A DNA stretch of 10,019 bases, from NCBI GenBank assembly GCA_036272325.1, contig DATAYY010000099.1, positions 1 through 10,019 of the forward strand. Direction: 5' to 3'. Made by a program: the position numbers and the translations under genes. Origin of the DNA: Schlegelella_A sp036272325 (GTDB lineage: Bacteria; Pseudomonadota; Gammaproteobacteria; Burkholderiales; Burkholderiaceae_C). A model generated the notes under the pieces. It saw nothing but the letters and a program-made list of their open reading frames with translations, made no database searches and was not told where the DNA came from. Positions within the stretch are counted from its first letter, which is position 1; each line of letters starts with the position of its first letter. Positions 1-6,832 of the stretch are shown here, in pieces.

Positions 1-420
1 CGCGCCATGGTGGCGATCCGGGATCAACCCATTGCAGCGCAGGCGATGGGCGTCAACACTGCAATGGTGAAGTCGCTCACCTTCGGTGTGTCCGCCCTCT
101 ACACCGGGATCGCCGGCGCGCTCGGTGCCATCGCGGTCCAGTTCGTCGCCCCCGACTCCTTCAATTTCTTCCTGTCGATCACGCTGCTCACCGGCGTCGT
201 CATCGGCGGGCTGGCGTCGATCTCGGGAGCCTTCTTCGGCGCCGTCTTCATCCAGTTCGTCCCCAACGTCGCCGATGAGATTTCGAAGGCTGCACCATGG
301 GCGATCTACGGGATCGTCCTGATCGCCTTCATGTACGTCATGCCGACGGGCGTGGCCGGGTTCGTCCGCTTCGTGCGCGGGCGGCTGGAGCGTCGGCGCG
401 TCGCCTCGGTCCCGCCTTGA
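1..420 (+). CDS. livM: Branched-chain amino acid ABC transporter permease LivM, C-terminal part (5' end outside window)
   Basis: Inner-membrane permease subunit of a branched-chain amino acid (or related amide) ABC importer. It pairs with LivH, the LivG/LivF ATPases and a periplasmic binding protein. The frame is open from base 1 (Arg-Ala-Met-Val) to TGA at 418-420, so the 5' part lies off the window and the Met at position 7 is internal. The run RAMVAIRDQPIAAQAMGVN is the cytoplasmic coupling loop of LivM proteins, which contacts the ATPase. Hydrophobic segments follow (about residues 22-45, 58-80 and 95-112, counted from that internal Met), then a basic C-terminal tail (RGRLERRR). About 140 residues are present against roughly 300-350 for the family. 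The binding-protein gene starts 31 nt downstream, so the two are probably cotranscribed. The family call is firm; the exact substrate is not determined. Confidence 0.93.
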   Translation, partial: RAMVAIRDQPIAAQAMGVNTAMVKSLTFGVSALYTGIAGALGAIAVQFVAPDSFNFFLSITLLTGVVIGGLASISGAFFGAVFIQFVPNVADEISKAAPWAIYGIVLIAFMYVMPTGVAGFVRFVRGRLERRRVASVPP

Positions 421-441
421 TTCCTACCACGTTCTTTCGAT

Positions 442-445
442 GGAG
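442..445 (+). promoter_or_regulatory. Ribosome binding site that decides the start of the binding-protein gene
   Basis: GGAG lies 6 nt before the ATG at 452. It overlaps the alternative ATG at 440, which has no Shine-Dalgarno of its own. This favours the 452 start, giving MTKTPLRISRRT, over the longer MERTMTK form. Confidence 0.6.
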
Positions 446-451
446 CGAACC

Positions 452-1687
452 ATGACCAAGACCCCCCTTCGCATCTCCCGCCGCACCGCGCTCGGCGCCG
501 GAGCCGCCGTCGCCGCCCTCGGCGGTCGCGCCTTCGCCCAGGCCGCCAAGTACGGCCCGGGTGCCTCGGCGACCGAGATCAAGCTCGGCCAGACAATGCC
601 GTACAGCGGCCCGGCGTCGGCCTACGGGACGATCGGCAAGCTCGAGCAGGCTTACTTCAAGGCACTCAACGAGAGCGGTGGCGTCAACGGCCGCAAGATC
701 ACGCTGATCAGCCTCGACGACGGCTACAGCCCGCCGAAGACCGTCGAGCAGGTGCGCCGCCTGGTCGAGCAGGACGAGGTGCTCGCCCTGTTCCAGACGC
801 TCGGCACGCCGTGCAACTCGGCGATCCACAAGTACGTCAACGCGAAGAAGGTGCCCCACCTCTTGCTCGCGACCGGCGCGACCAAGTGGGGCGACCCGAA
901 GAACTATCCGTGGACGATGGGGTTCAACCTCAGCTACCAGTCCGAGGGCGCGATCTACGCCAAGTGGCTGCTGAAGAACAAGCCGAACGCGAAGGTCGCA
1001 ATCCTCTACCAGAACGACGACTACGGAAAGGACGTGCTCAAGGGCGTGAAGGACGGCCTCGGTACCGTTGGCGCCAAGATGATCGTCAAGGAAGCCACTT
1101 ACGAGGTCACCGATCCGACGGTCGACTCGCAGATCCTCACCCTGCAGGGCTCGGGCGCCGATACGTTCATCAACATCACGACGCCGAAGTTCGGTGCGCA
1201 GGCGGTGCGCAAGGCGTGGGACTCGGGCTGGAAACCGCTGCACATCATCAACAACGTCTCGGCCTCGATCGGCTCGGTGCTGATTCCTGCCGGCGTCGAG
1301 AAGGCGATCGGGGCGATCACGGTGCAGTACTACAAGGATCCGAACGACCCGCAGTGGAAGGACGATCCGGCGATGCTGGAGTGGCGCGGCTTCATGGGCA
1401 AGTACTACAGGGACGGCGACCCCAAGGACGCGAGCAACATCTACGCCTACATCGCCGCGCAGACGATGGTGCAGATCCTCAAGCAGTGCGGCAACGACCT
1501 GACGCGCGAGAACATCATGCGCCAGGCCGCCAACCTGAAGAACTTCAGCCCCAAACTGCTGCTGACGGGAATGGCGATCAACACTTCGCCGACCGATTTC
1601 TACCCGATTGAGCAAGGCCAGCTCGCCAAGTTCACCGGCACGCTCTGGCAGGGCTTCGGCGACCTGATCTCGACCAACGCCAGTTGA
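452..1687 (+). CDS. ABC transporter substrate-binding protein (Leu/Ile/Val-binding family), twin-arginine signal
   Basis: Periplasmic solute-binding protein of the type I periplasmic-binding fold (Peripla_BP_6, LivK/amide-binding group). It would feed the LivM-type permease encoded just upstream. From the ATG at 452 the product is 411 residues. The N-terminus has a twin-arginine motif (SRRTALG, Arg10-Arg11), an Ala/Gly-rich core and a likely cleavage site after AFA at residue 29, so export by Tat is likely. The mature start EIKLGQTMPYSGPASAYG is the usual first strand and ligand-contact region. The segments NGRKITLISLDDGYSPPKTV, VAILYQNDDYGKD and the GADTFINITTPKFGAQAVRKAW region are typical of the two lobes. 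The length is normal for the family. The gene is the last of the liv cluster: 73 nt of non-coding DNA follows before ppk1. The substrate could be a branched-chain amino acid, an amide or an aromatic acid; the sequence alone does not decide. An in-frame ATG at 440 would add four residues. Confidence 0.93.
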   Translation: MTKTPLRISRRTALGAGAAVAALGGRAFAQAAKYGPGASATEIKLGQTMPYSGPASAYGTIGKLEQAYFKALNESGGVNGRKITLISLDDGYSPPKTVEQVRRLVEQDEVLALFQTLGTPCNSAIHKYVNAKKVPHLLLATGATKWGDPKNYPWTMGFNLSYQSEGAIYAKWLLKNKPNAKVAILYQNDDYGKDVLKGVKDGLGTVGAKMIVKEATYEVTDPTVDSQILTLQGSGADTFINITTPKFGAQAVRKAWDSGWKPLHIINNVSASIGSVLIPAGVEKAIGAITVQYYKDPNDPQWKDDPAMLEWRGFMGKYYRDGDPKDASNIYAYIAAQTMVQILKQCGNDLTRENIMRQAANLKNFSPKLLLTGMAINTSPTDFYPIEQGQLAKFTGTLWQGFGDLISTNAS

Positions 1688-1760
1688 TGTCGCCCACGGG
1701 CGCCGTCTCGCGCCGGCGCTCTGTCACGAAATCGTGGCGCGATTTTCATAAACTTCGCGG
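1688..1760 (+). promoter_or_regulatory. Gap before ppk1 with overlapping inverted repeats; possible ppk1 promoter region
   Basis: This 73-nt gap separates the liv genes from ppk1 and should hold any ppk1 promoter. Two hairpins that cannot form together are visible: CACGA-AA-TCGTG at 1725-1736, and AAATCG-TGGCG-CGATTT at 1729-1745, the latter followed by one more T. CTGTCAC at 1721 and TTTTCAT at 1743 lie 22 nt apart and match the PhoB half-site CTGTCAT at 6/7 and 5/7. The middle 11-nt step (TCGTGGC) matches poorly. No good Shine-Dalgarno precedes the ATG. A PhoB site or terminator is only a suggestion. Confidence 0.3.
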
Positions 1761-3824
1761 ATGAGCGAGAGTGGAACGCGGCCGCGCGTGGCGATGCCGC
1801 CGCTGCTGAACCGCGAGCGCGCGATCCTCGAGTTCAACCGCCGCGTCCTCGCGCAGGCGCGCCGCGTCGACGTCCCGCTGCTCGAGCGGCTGCGCTACGT
1901 CTGCATCGTCTCGTCCAATCTCGACGAGTTCTTCGAGGTCCGCTTCGCCGACTGCCTAGAGGCATCCAAGAAGCCCGGCAGCGGAGTCGCCGCGGCCGAC
2001 CTCGAGGCGATCGCCGCGGCCGCGCACGAGCTCATCGACGACCAGTACGCCGTCTTCAACGATGAAGTGATGCCGGCGCTCGCCGCGGCGGGGATCCGCA
2101 TCCTCAACCATGCCGACCGCGACGAAAGCGAGCGACGCTGGGTCGCCCGCTTCTTCGAGGCGCAGGTGCGGCCGCTGCTGGTCCCGGTCGGACTCGACCC
2201 GTCGCACCCGTTTCCGCAAGTCGCCAACAAGTCGCTCAACTTCGTCGCCCGTCTCGCCGGCAAGGACGCGTTCGGGCGGCGCAACACGGTGACGATCGTC
2301 AAGGTGCCGCGGGTGCTGCCGCGCGTGATCGAGCTGCCGCGCTCGTCGCGGCGCGAAGGGCAGTCGTTCGTGTTGCTGACGAGCGTGATCCGCGCCCACC
2401 TCGGCGAGCTCTTCCCCGGCCGCGAGGTCGAGGCGTTCTCGCAATTTCGCATCACCCGCGACTCCGACCTCGAGGTCGACGCCGACGTCACCAACCTGCG
2501 CCAGGCGCTGCGCAGCGGCCTCAGGACCCGGCACTTCGGCCAGGCCATGCGGCTCGAGGTCGTCGACACCTGCCCGAGCGAGCTCTCGGAGTTCCTGCTG
2601 CGCCAGTGCGGCCTTCCCGAGTCGGCGCTGTACCGCGTCCACGGTCCGGTGAACCTGGTGCGGATGAACGAGCTGATCGATCTCGCCGACGCGCCCGCAT
2701 TGCGCTTCCCGCCGTTCGTCCCGGCCCAGGCGGCCACCCTGCAACCGAACCAGTCGATGTTCGCGCGCATGCGCGCCGGCGATCTTCTCCTGCACCACCC
2801 GTTCGAGTCGTTCGAGCCCGTCATCGAGCTCTTGCGCGAGGCGGTCGAGGACCCCGACGTTCTCGCCATCAAGCAGACGATCTACCGTGCCGGCAGCGAG
2901 TCGCGTGTGATGGACCTGCTGATCGAGGCGGCGCGCGCGGGCAAGGAGGTGATGGCGGTCGTCGAGTTGAAGGCGCGCTTCGAGGAGGAGGCCAACATCA
3001 ACTGGGCCGAGCGGCTCGAGGCGGTCGGTGCGCAGGTCGTCTACGGCGTCGTCGGCCTGAAGACACACGCGAAGATGCTGCTCGTGACGCGCCGCGAAGG
3101 CAAGGCCTTGAAGCGCTATGCGCATCTGTCGACCGGCAACTACAACCCGAGCACCGCGCGCCTCTACACCGATCTCGGCTATTTCAGCGACGACGCCGAC
3201 CTGACCGCCGATGTCGACGCCGTGTTCCAGCAGCTCGCGAGCCTCGGCAAGATGAAACCGCTGAAGCTGCTGCTGCAGGCGCCGTTCACCCTGCACGGCG
3301 GCATGCTGGCCAGGGTCGCGCAGGTCGCCGAGGCGGCGGCGGCCGGGCGGCGGGCGCGCATCGTCGTCAAGATCAACGGGCTCACCGATGTCGCCCTGAT
3401 CGAGGCGCTGGTCGGTGCGGCGCAGGCCGGCACCCAGATCGATCTGATCGTTCGCGGTGCTTGCCTGCTCGCACCCGGCGCCGCTGGGCTCACCGATCGC
3501 ATTCGCGTCCGCTCGATCGTCGGCCGCTTTCTCGAGCATTCGCGTGTCGCCTACTTCCGCTGGGGCGAACGCGACGACGATGAGGCCGTGTTCCTGTCCA
3601 GCGCCGACTGGATGGGCCGCAACATGTTCGGTCGGGTGGAGGTCTGCTGGCCGGTGCGCGATCCCGCCATGCGCCAGCGCGTCATCGACGAATGCCTCGT
3701 GCCCTACCTGCTCGACAGCGAGGACGCTTGGGCGCTGCGCAGCGACGGCACGTACGATCGCGTCTCGGGCGGCGGCCTCTCGGCGCAGCAATCGCTGGTG
3801 CAGCGTTACGACCGCACACCTTGA
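1761..3824 (+). CDS. ppk1: Polyphosphate kinase 1
   Basis: Makes long-chain inorganic polyphosphate from ATP, reversibly, through a phosphohistidine intermediate; usually membrane-associated or at polyphosphate granules. The product is 687 residues, almost exactly the length of the E. coli enzyme. Domains in order: N-terminal helical domain (LLNRERAILEFNRRVLAQA, near residues 15-35, then SSNLDEFFEVRF), head domain to about residue 320, and two phospholipase-D-like catalytic domains. The expected autophosphorylated histidine is His436 in GLKTHAKML (E. coli His435), followed by the RYAHLSTGNYNPSTARLYTD block. The second catalytic histidine is His593 in FLEHSRV (E. coli His592). The KQTIYRAG segment is also conserved. 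All key residues are intact, so the enzyme should be active. The start is the ATG at 1761; an in-frame ATG at 1794, just before PPLLNRE, is possible because neither has a clear Shine-Dalgarno. The stop is 5 nt before sixA, implying cotranscription. Identity is very secure. Confidence 0.97.
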   Translation: MSESGTRPRVAMPPLLNRERAILEFNRRVLAQARRVDVPLLERLRYVCIVSSNLDEFFEVRFADCLEASKKPGSGVAAADLEAIAAAAHELIDDQYAVFNDEVMPALAAAGIRILNHADRDESERRWVARFFEAQVRPLLVPVGLDPSHPFPQVANKSLNFVARLAGKDAFGRRNTVTIVKVPRVLPRVIELPRSSRREGQSFVLLTSVIRAHLGELFPGREVEAFSQFRITRDSDLEVDADVTNLRQALRSGLRTRHFGQAMRLEVVDTCPSELSEFLLRQCGLPESALYRVHGPVNLVRMNELIDLADAPALRFPPFVPAQAATLQPNQSMFARMRAGDLLLHHPFESFEPVIELLREAVEDPDVLAIKQTIYRAGSESRVMDLLIEAARAGKEVMAVVELKARFEEEANINWAERLEAVGAQVVYGVVGLKTHAKMLLVTRREGKALKRYAHLSTGNYNPSTARLYTDLGYFSDDADLTADVDAVFQQLASLGKMKPLKLLLQAPFTLHGGMLARVAQVAEAAAAGRRARIVVKINGLTDVALIEALVGAAQAGTQIDLIVRGACLLAPGAAGLTDRIRVRSIVGRFLEHSRVAYFRWGERDDDEAVFLSSADWMGRNMFGRVEVCWPVRDPAMRQRVIDECLVPYLLDSEDAWALRSDGTYDRVSGGGLSAQQSLVQRYDRTP

Positions 3825-3829
3825 AGAAG

Positions 3830-4285
3830 ATGGACCTCATCCTCTGGCGCCATGCCGAAGCCGAAGACGCCGGCCGCGGCGGCGATCTCGCGCGTGCCCT
3901 GACTGCGCGCGGGCGCGAGCAGGCCGAACGCATGGCCGCCTGGCTGGCGCCGCGGCTGCCGGCGACGGCCCTTGTCATCGTGAGTCCGGCGAAACGCTGC
4001 CAGCAGACCGTCGCCGCGCTCGGCAGGGCGCCGGCCACCGTCGCCGCCCTCGGCCCCGGCGCGACGCCCGAAGCACTGCTCGCCGCCGCCGGCTGGCCCA
4101 GTGCCGGCGAGACGGTCGTCGTCGTCGGCCACCAGCCGACGATCGGCCAGGCGGCGGCGCTGGCGATGGGCGCGGCGGGCTCGGCCTGGCAGGTCAAGAA
4201 GGGCGCGGTGTGGTGGCTGCGCGGCAGCAAGTCAGGCGCCGTCCGCCTGCATGCCGTGCGGTCGCCCGACGACAGCGATCTCTGA
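3830..4285 (+). CDS. sixA: SixA-type phosphohistidine phosphatase (histidine phosphatase superfamily)
   Basis: Small cytoplasmic phosphatase of the phosphoglycerate-mutase-like superfamily. SixA removes phosphate from phosphohistidine, for instance on histidine-phosphotransfer domains. The product is 151 residues, close to E. coli SixA (about 160). It begins MDLILWRHAEAED: Arg7-His8 is the catalytic RH motif, with Ala in place of the usual Gly of RHG. PLT-like ARALTARGREQAERMA follows, then VSPAKRCQQT with the phosphate-binding Arg56, and the second catalytic histidine His101 in VVVGHQPTIG. There is no larger insertion, as expected for the SixA branch. The ATG at 3830 is 5 nt after the ppk1 stop, and AAGAAG directly before it is a poor, very close ribosome site, so translation probably depends on ribosomes finishing ppk1. 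The true substrate is not shown by the sequence. A general small histidine phosphatase is the alternative. Confidence 0.9.
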   Translation: MDLILWRHAEAEDAGRGGDLARALTARGREQAERMAAWLAPRLPATALVIVSPAKRCQQTVAALGRAPATVAALGPGATPEALLAAAGWPSAGETVVVVGHQPTIGQAAALAMGAAGSAWQVKKGAVWWLRGSKSGAVRLHAVRSPDDSDL

Positions 4286-4292
4286 GCCGGCT

Positions 4293-5825
4293 TCAGTCCG
4301 CGGTCACGATCAGCCGCGGCGGTCGCGGCAGCCCGGTCTTCGACCAGGCGTCGATCTCGGCGCGCAGAAGGTGGAGCGCGCGCGGATGCGTGTCGGCCCA
4401 GCCGGCGCGCAGGCGGATCACCGGAACGCCGTCGTCGATGCGCATTGCGATCGCTTCCGGCTCGACGTCGTCGCGGGCATGGCAGGCGATCACCGCGACG
4501 CGCAGGCAGAGCAGGTCGAGCGCAATGCTCGTGCTCTGCAGCGCGCCTTCCATCTTGCGCAAGCCGCCGCGCTGGCCGAGCGCGAGCCGGCCGATCCGGC
4601 GCAGCTGGCTCTGCGAGAAACCGGGCGCATCGACGTGGTCGAGCAGGTAGGCGCTGTGCCGATGGTGGTCGTGGTGCGAGATCATCATTCCCGCCTCGTG
4701 CAGCGCTGCCGCCCAGGCGAGCTCGCGGCGCTCGTCACCCGCGGCGCTGCCGGCGCCGTCGAGCAGGGCGAGGGCGACTTGCTCGACGCGCTCCGCCTGC
4801 GCGACGTCGACCTCGAAGCGGCGCTGCAATTCGCGGACCGACGCGTCGCGCAAGTCGTGGCCGTCGACGCGGCGCGCCGCTGCCTGGCGCGCTGCGAGAT
4901 CGAAGATCACCCCCTGGCGGAGCGCGCCGCGAGCCGGCCTCAGCTCGCCGATGCCGAAATGCGTCGCCAGCGTGTAGAGGATCGCGACGCCGCCGCCGAC
5001 GACGGCGCGACGCTCGTCTTTCAGCCCCGCCAGCGCCAGCCGGTCGGCATGGCCAGCCTCGATGCAGCGCTCGATCAGCCAGCGAAGTCCCTCGGGAGTG
5101 ATGCGCCCGTCGCTGACTCCGTTCGCAGCGAGCACCTGCGAAACCGCACCGACCGTCCCCGACGAGCCGAGCGCCTCGCGCCAGTGCTTCGAAGCGAACG
5201 GCTGCAGCGCTTCCTCGAGCTCGGCGCCGGCCGCGACCTGCGCCTCGCGGAATGCACGCTCGCTGAAGCGGCCTTCGGGGAAATACTTCATCGACAGGCT
5301 CACGCTGCCGACCTGAAACGACTCGGCCTGCCGCGGCCGCGTGCCGCGGCCGACGATCAGCTCGGTCGAGCGGCCGCCGATGTCGACCACCAGACGCGGC
5401 ACGGTCGAGGGCTGCAGGCGGGCGACGCCAGCGAAGATGAGGCGCGCTTCCTCGCGGCCCGAGAGGATCTCGATCGACTGGCCGAGGACGCCCTGCGCGC
5501 GCAGCAGGAAGGCGTCGCGGTTCTTCGCTTCGCGCAGGGTCTGCGTCGCCACCGCGCGCACCTGGCTCGGCGCGAAGCCGTCGAGGCGGCGCGCGAAACG
5601 GGCGAGGCAATCGAGGCCGCGTGCGGCAGCCTCGTCGCTCAGGAAGCCGCGGGTGTCGAGGCCGCCGCCGAGGCGCACCATCTCCTTCAGGTAGTCGATC
5701 CGCCGGTAGATGCCGCCGTGCAGCTGGCCGATCTCGAGCCGAAAGCTGTTCGATCCCAGGTCGACCGCTGCCAGCTGGCCGGGCCAGCGCGATTCGGGGC
5801 CGGGCTGCGCGGAGGTGGATGGCAT
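4293..5825 (-). CDS. ppx: Exopolyphosphatase (Ppx/GppA family)
   Basis: Releases phosphate from the ends of polyphosphate and may also act on pppGpp as family members do; cytoplasmic, ASKHA fold. The product is 510 residues, matching E. coli PPX (513) and thus the long form with a C-terminal domain. Motifs: VDLGSNSFRLEIG at residues 21-33 (phosphate-1 loop), LSGREEARLIFAGV with the probable catalytic Glu at 125/126, VVDIGGRSTELIVG near 146-159 (phosphate-2 loop; Arg replaces the third Gly of the common GGGSTE form), and GSSGTVGAV around 220-227. The C-terminal HD-like domain shows LHEAGMMISHHDHHRHSAYLL at about 375-395. The start is the ATG at 5825; no strong Shine-Dalgarno is seen, but the DLGSN motif is only 20 residues in, so the start cannot be far wrong. 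It converges on sixA with only 7 nt between stops. PPX rather than GppA is chosen from its length and its position next to ppk1. Confidence 0.95.
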   Translation of the reverse strand: MPSTSAQPGPESRWPGQLAAVDLGSNSFRLEIGQLHGGIYRRIDYLKEMVRLGGGLDTRGFLSDEAAARGLDCLARFARRLDGFAPSQVRAVATQTLREAKNRDAFLLRAQGVLGQSIEILSGREEARLIFAGVARLQPSTVPRLVVDIGGRSTELIVGRGTRPRQAESFQVGSVSLSMKYFPEGRFSERAFREAQVAAGAELEEALQPFASKHWREALGSSGTVGAVSQVLAANGVSDGRITPEGLRWLIERCIEAGHADRLALAGLKDERRAVVGGGVAILYTLATHFGIGELRPARGALRQGVIFDLAARQAAARRVDGHDLRDASVRELQRRFEVDVAQAERVEQVALALLDGAGSAAGDERRELAWAAALHEAGMMISHHDHHRHSAYLLDHVDAPGFSQSQLRRIGRLALGQRGGLRKMEGALQSTSIALDLLCLRVAVIACHARDDVEPEAIAMRIDDGVPVIRLRAGWADTHPRALHLLRAEIDAWSKTGLPRPPRLIVTAD

Positions 5826-5924
5826 GGCGGCGATTGTCGAGCTTCGCCGAGTCGCGCCGCGGTCGGGCCGTGGTTCCTAGAATGACGTCGCGCGCCAGGG
5901 CGCAAGGCAACCCGCGAGACAACG
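5826..5924 (+). promoter_or_regulatory. Divergent gap between ppx and the dienelactone hydrolase; candidate -10 box
   Basis: These 99 nt separate two divergent genes and must hold both their promoters unless one is read through. On plus, TAGAAT at 5878-5883 is a five-of-six match to the sigma-70 -10 box, 41 nt before the hydrolase ATG. I see no convincing -35 at the expected distance. Nothing clear is visible for ppx. The ribosome site before the ATG at 5925 is weak (GAGA at 5915-5918). Confidence 0.3.
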
Positions 5925-6773
5925 ATGCTGCGAACCGATGACATCCTCTCCTCAGCCACTGCCGTAGGCGCCACCGGAGTCGGCTTTGCGGCGGCGAGCG
6001 GGCCGATCGCGGCGCAGGCGATCACGACCGACGATGCCGCGCTCGTCGCCGGCGAGGTGACGGTCGACGTCGGCGGCTTCGCCTTGCCTGCCTACCGCGC
6101 CGCACCGAAAGGCGACGGCCCGTTCCCGATCGTCCTCGTCGTGTCGGAGATCTTCGGCGTTCATGCCCACATCGCCGACGTCGCGCGCCGCTTCGCCAAG
6201 CTCGGCTACCTCGCAATCGCTCCCGAGCTGTTCGTGCGCCAGGGCGATGCCAAGGCGCCGAGCGACATCAACACGCTGTTCGCGACGATCATCTCGAAGG
6301 TGCCGGACACGCAGGTCCTGGCCGATCTCGACGCCTGCGTCGCCTGGGCGAAGACCCACGGTGGCGACGGCGCGCGGCTCGGCGTGACCGGCTTTTGCTG
6401 GGGCGGCCGCGCGACCTGGCTGTACGCGGCGCACAACGCCGCGCTGAAGGCCGGCGTGGCGTGGTACGGGCGCCTCGTCGGCCCGACCACTGCCCTCCAA
6501 CCCGAGCAGCCGATCGACGTCGCCCGGCGGCTCTACGCGCCGGTGCTCGGCCTCTACGGCGGTGTCGACACCGGCATTCCGCTCGACAGCGTCGAGCAGA
6601 TGAAGGCGGCGCTGCAAAACGGCAGCGACGCCGCGCGGCGCTCGAGCATTCATGTCTATCCGCAGGCGTCGCACGCGTTTTACGCCGACTATCGGCCGAG
6701 CTACCACCGCAGCTCGGCCGAGGACGGCTGGCAACGTTGCCTCGGCTGGCTGCGTGCCCACGGCGTCGCTTGA
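5925..6773 (+). CDS. Dienelactone hydrolase family protein with signal-like N-terminus
   Basis: Alpha/beta hydrolase of the dienelactone hydrolase family (carboxymethylenebutenolidase-like). The physiological substrate of this subgroup is generally unknown. The product is 282 residues. The catalytic triad is visible: Cys158 in GFCWGG, Asp215 in YGGVDTGIP and His250 in ASHAFY. Glu75 in VSEIFGVHAH matches the glutamate that activates the cysteine in the family. LGYLAIAPELFVRQGD and GVAWYGRLVG are typical blocks. The first about 32 residues (GATGVGFAAASGPIAAQA before ITTDD) look like a signal-peptide core with an AQA cleavage site. However, the leading MLRTDDILSS has no twin arginine and no net positive charge, whereas related proteins often carry a Tat signal there. 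Export is therefore uncertain. It lies upstream of the ZIP gene on the same strand with a 55-nt gap. Family identity is secure; substrate and location are not. Confidence 0.9.
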   Translation: MLRTDDILSSATAVGATGVGFAAASGPIAAQAITTDDAALVAGEVTVDVGGFALPAYRAAPKGDGPFPIVLVVSEIFGVHAHIADVARRFAKLGYLAIAPELFVRQGDAKAPSDINTLFATIISKVPDTQVLADLDACVAWAKTHGGDGARLGVTGFCWGGRATWLYAAHNAALKAGVAWYGRLVGPTTALQPEQPIDVARRLYAPVLGLYGGVDTGIPLDSVEQMKAALQNGSDAARRSSIHVYPQASHAFYADYRPSYHRSSAEDGWQRCLGWLRAHGVA

Positions 6774-6796
6774 GCGCTGACTCCAGGTCGCAGCGC

Positions 6797-6832
6797 ATGC
6801 GCGTTCGCGGGCGGCGAATGGCCGCCATGTGA
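6797..6832 (+). other. Possible 11-codon leader ORF overlapping the ZIP start (weak)
   Basis: A short frame, MRVRGRRMAAM and stop, ends in ATGTGA, inside which lies the GTG (6829) used to start the ZIP transporter. The transporter has no Shine-Dalgarno of its own, so ribosomes finishing this frame could restart there. The frame itself has only a weak AGG about 9 nt upstream. It could easily be chance in GC-rich DNA. Confidence 0.15.

Noticed and set aside
338..1615. 425-codon open frame on minus across livM and the binding protein
   Set aside because: Antisense to two well recognised genes; no motif of its own.
1956..3791. 611-codon open frame on minus across ppk1
   Set aside because: Composition is Arg/Ala/Asp/Leu-rich with no recognisable motifs, and the plus frame is an intact PPK1 with all catalytic residues. 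It is a GC-bias shadow.
5331..5352. Direct repeat TGCCGCGGCCG within ppx
   Set aside because: It lies in coding sequence and follows from GC-rich Arg/Pro codons; two copies only, no wider array.
4101..5885. 594-codon open frame on plus across ppx
   Set aside because: Antisense to a complete exopolyphosphatase; no family resemblance. Shadow frame.
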